Below, piece after piece: positions 6,967 through 13,587 of a stretch of 13,911 nt of DNA. The DNA is taken from NCBI RefSeq assembly GCF_025362455.1, contig NZ_JANYGJ010000125.1:1-13911 (forward strand), in the 5' to 3' direction. Both the position numbers and the translations under genes were made by a program. The stretch is from Deinococcus sp. (lineage in GTDB: Bacteria > Deinococcota > Deinococci > Deinococcales > Deinococcaceae). Position 1 is the stretch's first letter. The number at the start of each line of letters is the position of its first letter. The notes under the pieces were generated by a model. The model was not told the DNA's origin. It worked only from the letters and a program-made list of their open reading frames with translations, and did no database searches.

Positions 6967-7052
6967 AACGGACTGTCGTCGTGAACGGACTGTCGTCATG
7001 AGCGGACACCCATGAGGGTGCCATTCCTCCCCATGAGGACGCCACTCCTCCC
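6967..7052 (+). repeat. Two adjacent minisatellites (17-bp and 21-bp units)
   Basis: AACGGACTGTCGTCRTG is repeated at 6967-6983 and 6984-7000, with a partial third copy to 7006. Beside it, a 21-base unit starting CATGAGG and ending CTCCC occurs at 7011-7031 and 7032-7052 with three differences, and a more decayed copy may follow. No coding function is seen. Confidence 0.8.
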
Positions 7053-7229
7053 CCTGGGGACGCCTGCCCGCTCCGTCCACGACGAGTGCTTGCAGAGGGG
7101 TGCTGCGAAGCAGCGGGGTGAGTCGCAGACCTGCTTGCAGAGGGGACCACCGGGCGGCGTTCCCGCTAAATGCGTAAGATTCTTTTTAATCTTGTGTGAC
7201 AACACTCTTCTACAGGCAACTTCACACGT

Positions 7230-7751
7230 TCACAACACCTCGCCCACTTCTTCTTGCTCCTCCAGCTTCGCCAGCAATTTAAACGCGATGCGCTCCAGAT
7301 CGGCCCGGTCCTGCTCGTCGAGCACGGCGAACAGCTCGGTTTCGTTGTTCAGGTGAGTCGGCAACAAGTGATCGGCCAGGTTCAGGCCGCGCGGGGTCAG
7401 GCGCACGAAGGCGCTGCGGCGGTCCTGCTCGTTGATGACCCGCTCGGCCAGGCCGCGCCCGCGCAGGTTGCCGATGCGGTTGGTGATGCTCGCCCCCGTC
7501 AGGGCGGTCAGTCCGGCCAGCTCGGCAGGCGTCAGGCCCGCTTCCGGGGCGCTGCGGCGCAGGGTGATGAGCAGGTCCCAGGTGGCGGCGTTGAGGCCGG
7601 AGTCGCGGTGCGTGCGCTCGACCTGCCGGGCCAGCGCGGCTTGCAGGCGGGTAATCAGCAGATAGGTCAGCATCGGGCGGGCGTTTAGGCCGGGGCGGAC
7701 CCGCTGCCAGTCGGCCTGAATGCGCCTGAGCAGCGCCGGAGTGGAGGACAT
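7230..7751 (-). CDS. HucR-like MarR-family urate-responsive regulator
   Basis: A 173-residue MarR-type winged-helix repressor that closely resembles D. radiodurans HucR: an extra N-terminal helix (LLRRIQADW), then MLTYLL, SGLNAATWDLLITLRRSAP, the DNA-reading region LTGASITNRIGNLRGRGLAER and the wing NEQDRRSAFVRLTPRG. The four residues of the HucR urate site (W20, D73, R106, R118 in HucR) all have exact counterparts: W15, D59, R92 and R104. In that family ligand binding releases DNA. It is divergent from the ABC transporter and is inferred to control it and itself. TATAAC lies at -13 to -8 of its ATG, so its mRNA is probably leaderless. It may be a paralogue of HucR, because the usual partner of HucR, uricase, is not in the window. 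Confidence 0.88.
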   Translation of the reverse strand: MSSTPALLRRIQADWQRVRPGLNARPMLTYLLITRLQAALARQVERTHRDSGLNAATWDLLITLRRSAPEAGLTPAELAGLTALTGASITNRIGNLRGRGLAERVINEQDRRSAFVRLTPRGLNLADHLLPTHLNNETELFAVLDEQDRADLERIAFKLLAKLEEQEEVGEVL

Positions 7752-7758
7752 GGGGACC

Positions 7759-7764
7759 GTTATA
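7759..7764 (-). promoter_or_regulatory. -10 element for the HucR-like gene
   Basis: TATAAC on the minus strand (five of six to TATAAT) ends seven bases before the ATG at 7751. No -35 hexamer is recognisable in the GC-rich DNA upstream. Confidence 0.5.
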
Positions 7765-7795
7765 GCAAAGTCGGCCTGGGCGCCGGGCGCCGCTG

Positions 7796-7815
7796 CTCAA
7801 CCGGGGCCAGTTGAG
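7796..7815. promoter_or_regulatory. Candidate operator in the divergent promoter region
   Basis: CTCAAC-N8-GTTGAG is a perfect 6-bp inverted repeat with a 20-base span. It lies between the -10 of the regulator (7759-7764) and a possible -10 of the transporter (TACAGT, 7857-7862). Its size and place suit a MarR dimer, but the match to a known HucR site has not been tested. Confidence 0.3.
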
Positions 7816-7856
7816 GCTGGGCAACCCCACTTCACCCCGGCGGGCCGCCAAGCCGC

Positions 7857-7862
7857 TACAGT
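7857..7862 (+). promoter_or_regulatory. Possible -10 element for the transporter operon
   Basis: TACAGT lies ten bases before a GTG (7873) and 61 bases before the preferred TTG start (7924). Transcription from about 7869 would give a 55-base leader to the TTG. No good -35 is seen. Confidence 0.35.
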
Positions 7863-7923
7863 CTGAAAGCAGGTGGAGCCAGACCTACACCACTTCCCGC
7901 TTTCCCGCATCACAGGAGCCGAC

Positions 7924-9573
7924 TTGACCCCCGACCTCACTTCAGTGCCCGTGCTCGAACTGCGCGGCGTCACCAAACGCTTTCCCGGCGTGGTCGCCAA
8001 CGACAACGTGAACCTGAGCCTGTTCGCGGGCGAGGTGCTGGCTCTGCTCGGTGAGAACGGCGCGGGCAAATCCACCGTCATCTCGGTGATGTACGGCCTG
8101 CAACGCCCCGACGAGGGCCAGGTGCTGGTAAACGGCCAGGCGGTGACGATCGCCAGCCCGGCCAGTGCGCTGAAACTCGGTATCGGGCTGGTGCCGCAGC
8201 ACCCGATGCTGGTCGCGCGGCATACCGTGGCCGAGAACCTGGCGCTGGGCCATCAGCTACCGGGGCAGGGCAGCGGCCTGTTTCCGGCGCGGCGGGTGGC
8301 CGGGCGCATCCGCGAGCTGTCGCAACGCTACGGGCTGAACGTGGACCCGAACGCCCGCGTGTCACAGCTCTCGCCCGGCGAGAAACAGCGCGTCGAGATT
8401 TTGCGTTCGCTGCTGCGCGGTGTCCAGGTGCTGATTCTCGATGAGCCGACCAGCGTGCTCACGCCGCAGGAAGTGCAGGGGCTGTTTCAGGTGATGCGCG
8501 AACTCAAACGAGGTGGCAAGAGCCTGATCTTCATTTCGCACAAGCTCGGCGAGGTGCTGGAGATCACCGACCGGGTGACGGTCCTGCGCCGGGGCAAGGT
8601 CACCGGCAACGCGCCCACGGCGGGGGCCAGCCGACGAAGCCTGGCCGAGATGATGGTGGGCCGCACGGTGAGTTTTGACCGCAAGCGCCAGACCCCATCA
8701 GAACTGTCGCCATCAGAACTGTCACCATCAGAACTGTCGCCTTCCAACCTGGACACGGCGCCCGTTCGCCTCTCGCTGCGCGGCCTGAGCGCCTTGTCGA
8801 GCCGGGGGTTGCCTGCCCTGCGCGGGGTGAACCTCGATCTGCGGGCCGGTGAGATCGTCGGGGTGGCGGGCGTGGCGGGCAACGGCCAGAGCGAGCTTAT
8901 CGAGGTGCTCTCAGGGCTGTGCCCGCTCCAGTCGGGGCGTATCGAACTCGACGGCGAGGCGCACGCCAGCGGGGCACGCCACATCTTCGAGTCGGGCGTG
9001 GCGCACATCCCCGAAGACCGCATCCACATGGGCACCGTGCCGAGCATGTCGGTGGCCGAGAACCTGGCGCTGCGCGACTACGCCCGCGCCCCGCTGGCCC
9101 GCGCTGGCGTGCGCGACCTGGGCGCCCAGGCCAGCCGCGCACGCGAGGAGGTCACGGCTTACGAGATCAGCACGCCCGGTGTGGACACGCCCTCGCGTTC
9201 GCTGTCGGGCGGCAACATCCAGAAGATCATCCTGGCCCGCGAGCTGCGCGGCCAGGCCCGGCTGATCCTGGCCGCGCATCCGACCTACGGGCTGGACATC
9301 GGCGCCACCGAGCAGGTCCACGCCGCGCTGCTTTCTGCTGCGGAGCGCGGCGCCTCGGTGCTGCTGGTCAGCGAGGACCTCGACGAGCTGCTGGCCCTGT
9401 CCGACCGCATTGCGGTGATGTACCACGGCGAGCTGCTGGGGCCGTACAGCGCCGAGCAGGCCACCCGCGAGGGCCTGGGCCTGCTGATGGCGGGCGGGGA
9501 AGCCAATTCGGACGGCTTGCCCCACGGCGCCGGGCCGGGCGACCTAGTGGAAAGTGCTGGGGCGAGTCTGTGA
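7924..9573 (+). CDS. BMP-type ABC transporter ATP-binding protein, two ABC domains
   Basis: A 549-residue ATPase with two fused ABC domains, the form used by BMP-family nucleoside importers (NupO/YufO-like) and by sugar importers such as RbsA. Domain 1 is complete: Walker A GENGAGKST (43-51), Q-loop VPQHP, signature LSPGE (149-153), Walker B LILDEP (170-175) and the switch histidine in FISHKL. Domain 2 has a degenerate Walker A (GVAGNGQSE, near 316-324) and Walker B (LILAAHP) but a good signature LSGGN (427-431), the usual asymmetry for this group. The linker holds three SELSP repeats. I prefer the TTG start at 7924 because AGGAG (7914-7918) sits five bases upstream; a GTG at 7873 would add 17 residues. 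The stop overlaps the permease start by four bases. Confidence 0.92.
   Translation: MTPDLTSVPVLELRGVTKRFPGVVANDNVNLSLFAGEVLALLGENGAGKSTVISVMYGLQRPDEGQVLVNGQAVTIASPASALKLGIGLVPQHPMLVARHTVAENLALGHQLPGQGSGLFPARRVAGRIRELSQRYGLNVDPNARVSQLSPGEKQRVEILRSLLRGVQVLILDEPTSVLTPQEVQGLFQVMRELKRGGKSLIFISHKLGEVLEITDRVTVLRRGKVTGNAPTAGASRRSLAEMMVGRTVSFDRKRQTPSELSPSELSPSELSPSNLDTAPVRLSLRGLSALSSRGLPALRGVNLDLRAGEIVGVAGVAGNGQSELIEVLSGLCPLQSGRIELDGEAHASGARHIFESGVAHIPEDRIHMGTVPSMSVAENLALRDYARAPLARAGVRDLGAQASRAREEVTAYEISTPGVDTPSRSLSGGNIQKIILARELRGQARLILAAHPTYGLDIGATEQVHAALLSAAERGASVLLVSEDLDELLALSDRIAVMYHGELLGPYSAEQATREGLGLLMAGGEANSDGLPHGAGPGDLVESAGASL
8695..8739 (+). repeat. In-frame 15-bp triplication in the interdomain linker
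   Basis: The unit CCATCAGAACTGTCG is repeated three times with one base change and encodes PSELS three times (residues 258-272). It lies exactly between the two ABC domains, so copy-number change by slippage would alter linker length without a frameshift. Confidence 0.9.
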
Positions 9574-10628
9574 TCCGCTTCGACCCCATCAGCGACGTGC
9601 CGCGCAGCCGGGTCGTCTGGGTGACGTTGGTGGCGCTGCTGGTGGCGCTCTTTATCGCCGGGCTGGTCTTCGTGGCAGCGGGCACTAACCCCTTGGAGGC
9701 GTACAGCACCATGCTGCGCGGCACGGTGGCCGACTGGAGCGGCTGGTCGGAGGTGCTGCGCCGAGCAGCCCCGCTGCTGCTGATCGGCGTGGGCCTGACG
9801 CTGGCGATTCGTGCCCAGTTCTTCAACATCGGCGGCGAGGGACAACTCCTCCTGGGTGCCGTCGCGGCGGGCGGCGTGGCGCTGTTCACGCCGATTGCGC
9901 CCGCGCTGATGATGGTCGCCATGTTCGTCGGCGGGGCATTGGCGGGCGGACTGTGGGCGCTGCTGGCGGCCTTCCTGCGGGTCCGGCTGCGCGTCAACGA
10001 AATTCTCAGCACGCTGATGCTCAACTACGTCGCCGCCTCCCTGGTGGTCTACCTCATCAACGGCCCCTGGAAAGGCGAAAAGGTGCGCGGTTTCATCTAC
10101 ACCGACGATTTTCCGGCCTACGCGCAACTGCCCACGCTGGGCGACACCCAGGTCGGCTGGCCCACGCTCGTGCTGGGCGCGGCGTTGGCGGTGGCCCTCC
10201 AGTGGTTTCTGGGCCGCAGCACGGGCGGCTTCGAGCTGCGCGTGGTCGGCGAGAACGCTGCGGCGGCGCGGTACGCGGGCATCAGCGTGGCCAGCGTGAT
10301 CTACCGCATGGCGCTCATCACGGGCGGCGCGGCGGGCCTGGCGGGCGTGGGCGAGGTGGCGGGCATTCACCACAAGCTGCTGGAGCCCGGCCAGATCTCG
10401 TCCGGCTACGGGTTTACCGCCGTCATCGTGGCCTGGCTGGCACGCGGCAACCCGGCCCTGTGCCTGGTCACGGCGCCGCTGATGGGCATTATTCTGGCGG
10501 GCGGCGACGTGCTCAAAATCAACATGAACCTGCCGTTTCGCATCACCGACGTCTTTTCCGGCGTGATGCTGATGTGCCTGATCGCCAGCGAGGTCTTCGT
10601 GAAAAACAGGGTGCGGTGGGGGAGGTGA
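9570..10628 (+). CDS. BMP-type ABC transporter permease 1
   Basis: A 352-residue polytopic membrane protein of the BPD_transp_2 family (NupP/YufP-like). The first membrane segment is at about residues 16-36, and the family motif NIGGEGQ is at 86-92. Hydrophobic segments continue to the end, and a cytoplasmic loop with LRVVGENAAAARYAGI probably contacts the ATPase. The GTG start overlaps the ATPase stop (GTGA), showing translational coupling; a purine-rich GGGGCGAG lies just before it. With the second permease it forms the transmembrane channel of the importer. Confidence 0.92.
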   Translation: MIRFDPISDVPRSRVVWVTLVALLVALFIAGLVFVAAGTNPLEAYSTMLRGTVADWSGWSEVLRRAAPLLLIGVGLTLAIRAQFFNIGGEGQLLLGAVAAGGVALFTPIAPALMMVAMFVGGALAGGLWALLAAFLRVRLRVNEILSTLMLNYVAASLVVYLINGPWKGEKVRGFIYTDDFPAYAQLPTLGDTQVGWPTLVLGAALAVALQWFLGRSTGGFELRVVGENAAAARYAGISVASVIYRMALITGGAAGLAGVGEVAGIHHKLLEPGQISSGYGFTAVIVAWLARGNPALCLVTAPLMGIILAGGDVLKINMNLPFRITDVFSGVMLMCLIASEVFVKNRVRWGR

Positions 10629-10822
10629 GGGGGCTTGTGGCTTGTGGGGAAAGATGGGGGAGTGGGATGTGGGGAGTGGGAAAGAGGTGGACTGAAACTG
10701 AAGTTTCTTCGACTGGGACGCGCTCTTTTGTCACTTCGCCTTGATGGGCGAGGTTGGGTGGGCAGCGGCTTGAACGATTTACCTCCTGCCCACAAGCCAC
10801 ACGCTATACGCCACACGCCCTC
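10627..10822. repeat. 196-bp cassette with inverted G-rich heptamer repeats, between the two permease genes
   Basis: The left end (10627-10688) has GGGGGCTTGTGGCTTGTGGGG and then GGGGAGTGGG-type units, written here in short parts, and fits a plus-strand G-quadruplex. The right end (10789-10822) is inverted: CCCACAAGCC pairs exactly with GGCTTGTGGG on the left. The centre contains a tight palindrome GAAACT-GA-AGTTTC (10694-10707) and TCGCC/GGCGA (10737-10752). It separates two genes that are normally adjacent. Confidence 0.7.
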
Positions 10823-10834
10823 CGAAGGAGCCCC

Positions 10835-11710
10835 ATGGACGAACTGATCAATGCCCTCCTGCGTGCGCTGGCCTTCGGCACGCCGCTGCTGCTGGCCTCG
10901 CTGGGCGCCGTCATCAACGAGCGGGCCGGGGTGGTCAACCTGGGCGTTGAGGGCATGATGGCCCTGGGCGCCCTGGCGGGCTTCGCGGTGGCCTACGGTG
11001 ACGGCACACCGGGCAGCGGCAACCTCTGGCTGGGCATTCTGGCGGCGGCGCTGGCGGGCGGCCTGGCGGCGCTGCTCCACGCCTTCGTGACCATCACGCT
11101 GCGGGCCAACCAGTTCGTTTCGGGCCTGAGCCTGACGCTGCTGGGCCTGGGCGTGGCCGGGCTGCTGGGCAAGCGCTACGAGGGGCTGCCGCTGACGGGT
11201 CAGCCGCCGCAGTGGCCGTTCACGGTGGGGGCCATCGTGCTGGCCGGGCTGCTGGCCTTCTGGCTGAGCAGCACCCGTGCGGGCCTGACCCTCAGATCGG
11301 TGGGCGAAAACCCCGCCGCCGCCGACGTGCTGGGCCTGAACGTGGGGGCCGTGCGCTACGGCGCGGTGGCCTTCGGGGGCGCCCTGGCCGGGCTGGCGGG
11401 CGCTTACCTGTCGCTGGTCTACCGGCCTTCGTGGACCGATGGCATGACCAACGGTCTGGGCTGGATCGCCGTGGCGCTGGTCATTTTCGTCGGCTGGAAT
11501 CCGCTGCGGGCCATCTTCGGTTCGGTCTTCTTCGGGCTGCTGTACTACCTTCAGTTCCGGCTCCAGGGCAAGACCTTCATTCCCACCGAGGTCTTCTCGG
11601 CCATGCCCTACCTGCTGGTGATCGTGGTGCTGGGCGTCGCGGGTCTGCGCGGGCAGCAGGGCGCGGCGCCGGAGTCGCTGGGCAGGCCGTACACGCGGGG
11701 GGAGCGGTAG
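10835..11710 (+). CDS. BMP-type ABC transporter permease 2
   Basis: A 291-residue polytopic membrane protein (NupQ/YufQ-like), second permease of the importer. It opens with an amphipathic helix, then ERAGVVNLGVEGMMALGA, with the family motif NLGVEG at 35-40. The loop LRSVGENPAAADVLGL mirrors that of permease 1 and probably contacts the ATPase. The ATG at 10835 has AAGGAG at 10825-10830, four bases upstream, so it is translated from a leadered message and not coupled to permease 1. The gap of about 200 bases before it is the repeat cassette. Confidence 0.92.
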   Translation: MDELINALLRALAFGTPLLLASLGAVINERAGVVNLGVEGMMALGALAGFAVAYGDGTPGSGNLWLGILAAALAGGLAALLHAFVTITLRANQFVSGLSLTLLGLGVAGLLGKRYEGLPLTGQPPQWPFTVGAIVLAGLLAFWLSSTRAGLTLRSVGENPAAADVLGLNVGAVRYGAVAFGGALAGLAGAYLSLVYRPSWTDGMTNGLGWIAVALVIFVGWNPLRAIFGSVFFGLLYYLQFRLQGKTFIPTEVFSAMPYLLVIVVLGVAGLRGQQGAAPESLGRPYTRGER

Positions 11711-12003
11711 GGGTGGCTGGTGGCGCGTGGCCTGTGTGGCTGGTGGGAACGGCGAAGGTGTGGATAGGAGGGTTGCGTCCCACAGTCGTCAGAGGTTACT
11801 TCCCTTCAAGGGCCAAGTTTCGTCGGACTCAGCGGTATACTCAATGCTTCAGTAAACCCACGATCCAGTAAACCCATGATAACGCCGCTCACGCTGCCCG
11901 CAACGCCCCGCCCGGCGCCGATTTCGCATCGGACGTCGCCCACTGTGCGTTAAAATTAGAACATCGGACACCTGATCTGGCTGACCCGCCCTCAACCGTG
12001 AGC

Positions 12004-12024
12004 TGAAGATGTACTTTGTCTTCA
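12004..12024. promoter_or_regulatory. Candidate operator upstream of the substrate-binding gene
   Basis: TGAAGA-N9-TCTTCA is a perfect 6-bp inverted repeat over 21 bases, nine bases before a possible -10 (TACATT, 12033-12038). Its sequence differs from the inverted repeat at 7796-7815. Confidence 0.3.
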
Positions 12025-12032
12025 AAATGGTT

Positions 12033-12038
12033 TACATT
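12033..12038 (+). promoter_or_regulatory. Possible -10 element for the substrate-binding gene
   Basis: TACATT fits TANNNT and would give a leader of about 28 bases that includes the ribosome binding site CGGAGG (12061-12066), six bases before the ATG. TAAAAT at 11951-11956 is an alternative. Confidence 0.35.
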
Positions 12039-12072
12039 GAGCGTCACTTAACCCCTGCCCCGGAGGCGCCCC

Positions 12073-13239
12073 ATGAAGAAATCCATCTCAAGTCTGATCA
12101 CCCTCGCCCTGACCCTCACCGTTGCGGGCACCATGACGCAGGCGGGGGCGCAAGGCGCCAAGCTCAAAGCCTGCTTCATCTACGTCGGCCCGACGGGCGA
12201 TATCGGCTGGACCTACGCGCACGATCAGGGTCGCCTGGCGGCCATGAAGGCGCTGCCCTGGCTGGAGACCAAGTACGTGGAATCGGTGCCCGAAGGCCAG
12301 GCCCTGCCCGCCATCGACAAGCTGGTCAAGGACGACTGCAAGGTCATTTTCACCACCAGCTTCGGTTACATGGACGACACCCTGGCCGCTGCCAAGAAGT
12401 ACCCTGAGGTGATTTTCGCCCACGCGGCGGGCTTCAAGCGTGCGCCGAACATGGCGACGTTCATGGCCGACTTCTACCAGGTCTACTACCTCAACGGGCT
12501 GGTGGCGGGCGCCCTGAGCAAGAGCGGCAACATCGGTTTTGTCGGCACCTACCCGATTCCCGAACTCAAGCGCCACCTCTCGGCCTTCGCGCTGGGCGTC
12601 CGGGCGGCCAATCCCAAGGCCAACGTGAACGTCAAGTGGCTCAACTCCTGGTTCGACCCGGCCAAGACCCGCGAGGCCAGCGAGGCGCTGATCGCCGAGG
12701 GCGCCGACGTGCTGTCCAGCGCCGAGGACTCGGCCACCGGCGTGCAGACCGCCGGAGCCAAGAACATCCCGACCTTTACCCACTACAACCCGATGCTGAA
12801 ATTCAGCCCGACTGATGTGGTCAGCGGCCATATCGTCCACTGGGACAAGATTTACATTGACTTTCTGAGTAAGGTCCACAGCGGCGCCTACACCACCAAA
12901 AACCTCGCCAACGTGGACTACTGGTGGCTGCTGAGCAAGGGCGCCGTGGAAATGGGCGCCGATATGGGCATGCCTTTTAACGCCAAGTTCGTGCCGCAGC
13001 TCAAGGCCGCCAAGATGATGGTCGGCGGCAAGCCTGTCAGCGTGTATGACCGCGTGGTGGCCCTGAACGCCGAGATGGTGGCGGGCGGCAAGTTCGACCC
13101 CTTCACCGGCCCGATCAAGGACCGCAGCGGCGTGCTGCGCGTACCGGCGGGCAAGGTCATGAGCATCGGCGACCTCAACGGCATGATCTGGGTGGCGCCG
13201 GGCATCAACGGTCAGGTGGCCGACGAGCCCAAGAAGTAA
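12073..13239 (+). CDS. BMP-family ABC transporter substrate-binding protein
   Basis: A 388-residue periplasmic binding protein of the BMP (PnrA-like) family. Residues 1-27 are a signal peptide (MKKS, hydrophobic core, TQAGAQ) without a lipobox cysteine, unlike many family members, which are lipoproteins. Mature motifs are CFIYVGPTGDIGWTYAHDQGR, read in parts as FIYVGP and GWTYAHDQ near the ligand cleft, IFTTSFGYMDD, NSWFDPAKT and the C-terminal DPFTGPIKDRSG. These place it with proteobacterial BMP proteins thought to bind purine bases or nucleosides, not with sugar binders. CGGAGG lies six bases before the ATG. It follows the permeases but has its own promoter-like upstream region, so it may be made in excess. 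Confidence 0.92.
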   Translation: MKKSISSLITLALTLTVAGTMTQAGAQGAKLKACFIYVGPTGDIGWTYAHDQGRLAAMKALPWLETKYVESVPEGQALPAIDKLVKDDCKVIFTTSFGYMDDTLAAAKKYPEVIFAHAAGFKRAPNMATFMADFYQVYYLNGLVAGALSKSGNIGFVGTYPIPELKRHLSAFALGVRAANPKANVNVKWLNSWFDPAKTREASEALIAEGADVLSSAEDSATGVQTAGAKNIPTFTHYNPMLKFSPTDVVSGHIVHWDKIYIDFLSKVHSGAYTTKNLANVDYWWLLSKGAVEMGADMGMPFNAKFVPQLKAAKMMVGGKPVSVYDRVVALNAEMVAGGKFDPFTGPIKDRSGVLRVPAGKVMSIGDLNGMIWVAPGINGQVADEPKK

Positions 13240-13244
13240 ACGAA

Positions 13245-13300
13245 CGCAGACAGAACAAGCGCAGACAGAACAGGCGCAAACAGAACAAGCGCAGACAGAT
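13245..13300 (+). repeat. 15-bp tandem repeat, nearly four copies, after the binding-protein stop
   Basis: The unit CGCAGACAGAACAAG repeats at 13245, 13260, 13275 and 13290, with small changes and a truncated last copy. It starts five bases after the stop codon and runs up to the terminator hairpin, so it lies in the 3' untranslated region. Confidence 0.9.
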
Positions 13301-13302
13301 CG

Positions 13303-13328
13303 GCGCCGGAGCACCGCTACTCCGGCGC
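13303..13328 (+). terminator. Terminator hairpin for the transporter locus
   Basis: GCGCCGGAG (13303-13311) pairs perfectly with CTCCGGCGC (13320-13328) around an eight-base loop; only a short TTT follows. The same right arm, CTCCGGCGC, recurs at 13340-13348, allowing a second, mutually exclusive fold. Confidence 0.65.
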
Positions 13329-13370
13329 TTTCGTCTGGGCTCCGGCGCCTTGCTGACGCTGCCAGACAGC

Positions 13371-13396
13371 AAAAACCCCCACATCGCTGCGGGGGT
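13371..13396 (-). terminator. Intrinsic terminator of tRNA-Leu
   Basis: Read on the minus strand, ACCCCCGCA and TGTGGGGGT form a nine-pair stem (one G-T pair) with a GCGA loop, followed directly by TTTTT. It begins nine bases after the CCA end of the tRNA. Confidence 0.85.
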
Positions 13397-13404
13397 CAGG
13401 TGCG

Positions 13405-13489
13405 TGGTGCCGAGGAGGGGACTTGAACCCCTACGCCTTGCAGCGCTAGTCCCTGAAACTAGTGCGTCTACCGATTCCGCCACCTCGGC
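13405..13489 (-). tRNA. tRNA-Leu (anticodon CAG)
   Basis: The minus strand folds as a class II tRNA of 85 bases. The acceptor stem GCCGAGG pairs with CCTCGGC, the discriminator is A, and CCA is encoded. The D-arm has GGCGGAATCGGTAGACGC, the anticodon stem CTAGT/ACTAG holds the loop TTCAGGG with anticodon CAG, and a long variable arm (GCTGCAAGGC) precedes the T-arm AGGGGTTCAAGTCCCCT. It reads CUG, a major leucine codon in this GC-rich genome. It converges on the transporter operon. Confidence 0.97.
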
Positions 13490-13504
13490 TCCCAGGGCTT
13501 CAGT

Positions 13505-13533
13505 AGAGTACAGGGCCGCTGCGGGCTTGTCAA
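13505..13533 (-). promoter_or_regulatory. Promoter of tRNA-Leu
   Basis: On the minus strand, TTGACA (13533-13528) is followed after exactly 17 bases by TACTCT (13510-13505), the best-formed promoter in the window. Transcription would begin about nine bases before the mature tRNA 5' end. Confidence 0.85.
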
Positions 13534-13587
13534 GGCTGGGCCGGGGGTTCCGAAGTCTGTTCAGGGCTGCTCAGACCCGCGCCAAGG

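Larger units (their letters stand above)
6744..7229. other. Gene-free region built of repeats
   Basis: These 486 bases hold no credible gene. From left to right they contain a REP-like palindrome (6781-6845), an AT-richer patch (6846-6890), the word GAGTCGCAGACCTG at 6920-6933 and again at 7120-7133, a 17-bp tandem repeat (6967-7006), a 21-bp tandem repeat (7011-7052), and CTTGCAGAGGGG twice, 45 bases apart (7089 and 7134). A small hairpin AAGATT/AATCTT (7176-7193) is the only possible terminator for the MarR gene, and a weak one. Confidence 0.7.
11711..12072. other. Gap between permease 2 and the substrate-binding gene
   Basis: No gene is seen in these 362 bases. It begins with a degenerate heptamer repeat (to about 11752, units like GTGGCTGGTGG), which may already start at 11703 in the permease end. 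It then holds a 16-bp tandem duplication of CAGTAAACCCAYGATC (11850-11881, second copy incomplete), a small hairpin CCGAT/ATCGG (11918-11932), and a lower-GC promoter-like stretch with TAAAAT (11951) and an inverted repeat at 12004-12024. I see no purine riboswitch core. Confidence 0.6.

Noticed and set aside
7194..7227. GTGTGA...TCACAC pair resembling half-sites of a Crp operator
   Set aside because: The spacing of 22 bases between arms is too long for a Crp/Fnr dimer and the site is behind, not before, the MarR gene.
6744..7229. Possible CRISPR array because of several direct repeats
   Set aside because: The units are adjacent or irregularly spaced, differ from one another, and there are no regular spacers or cas genes.
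7012..7356. Open frame across the minisatellite region on the plus strand
   Set aside because: It is composed of repeats, runs antisense into the MarR gene, and has no protein-like features.
8919..9569. Upstream extension of the permease 1 frame inside the ATPase gene
   Set aside because: It is a shadow frame of the ATPase; the GTG at 9570 overlapping the ATPase stop is the natural start.
12000..12072. Possible purine riboswitch before the BMP gene
   Set aside because: I could not find the three-stem purine aptamer pattern or its conserved loop words.
13205..13483. Open frame on the minus strand covering the tRNA and the binding-protein end
   Set aside because: It reads through a tRNA gene and a terminator; the tRNA explains the sequence.
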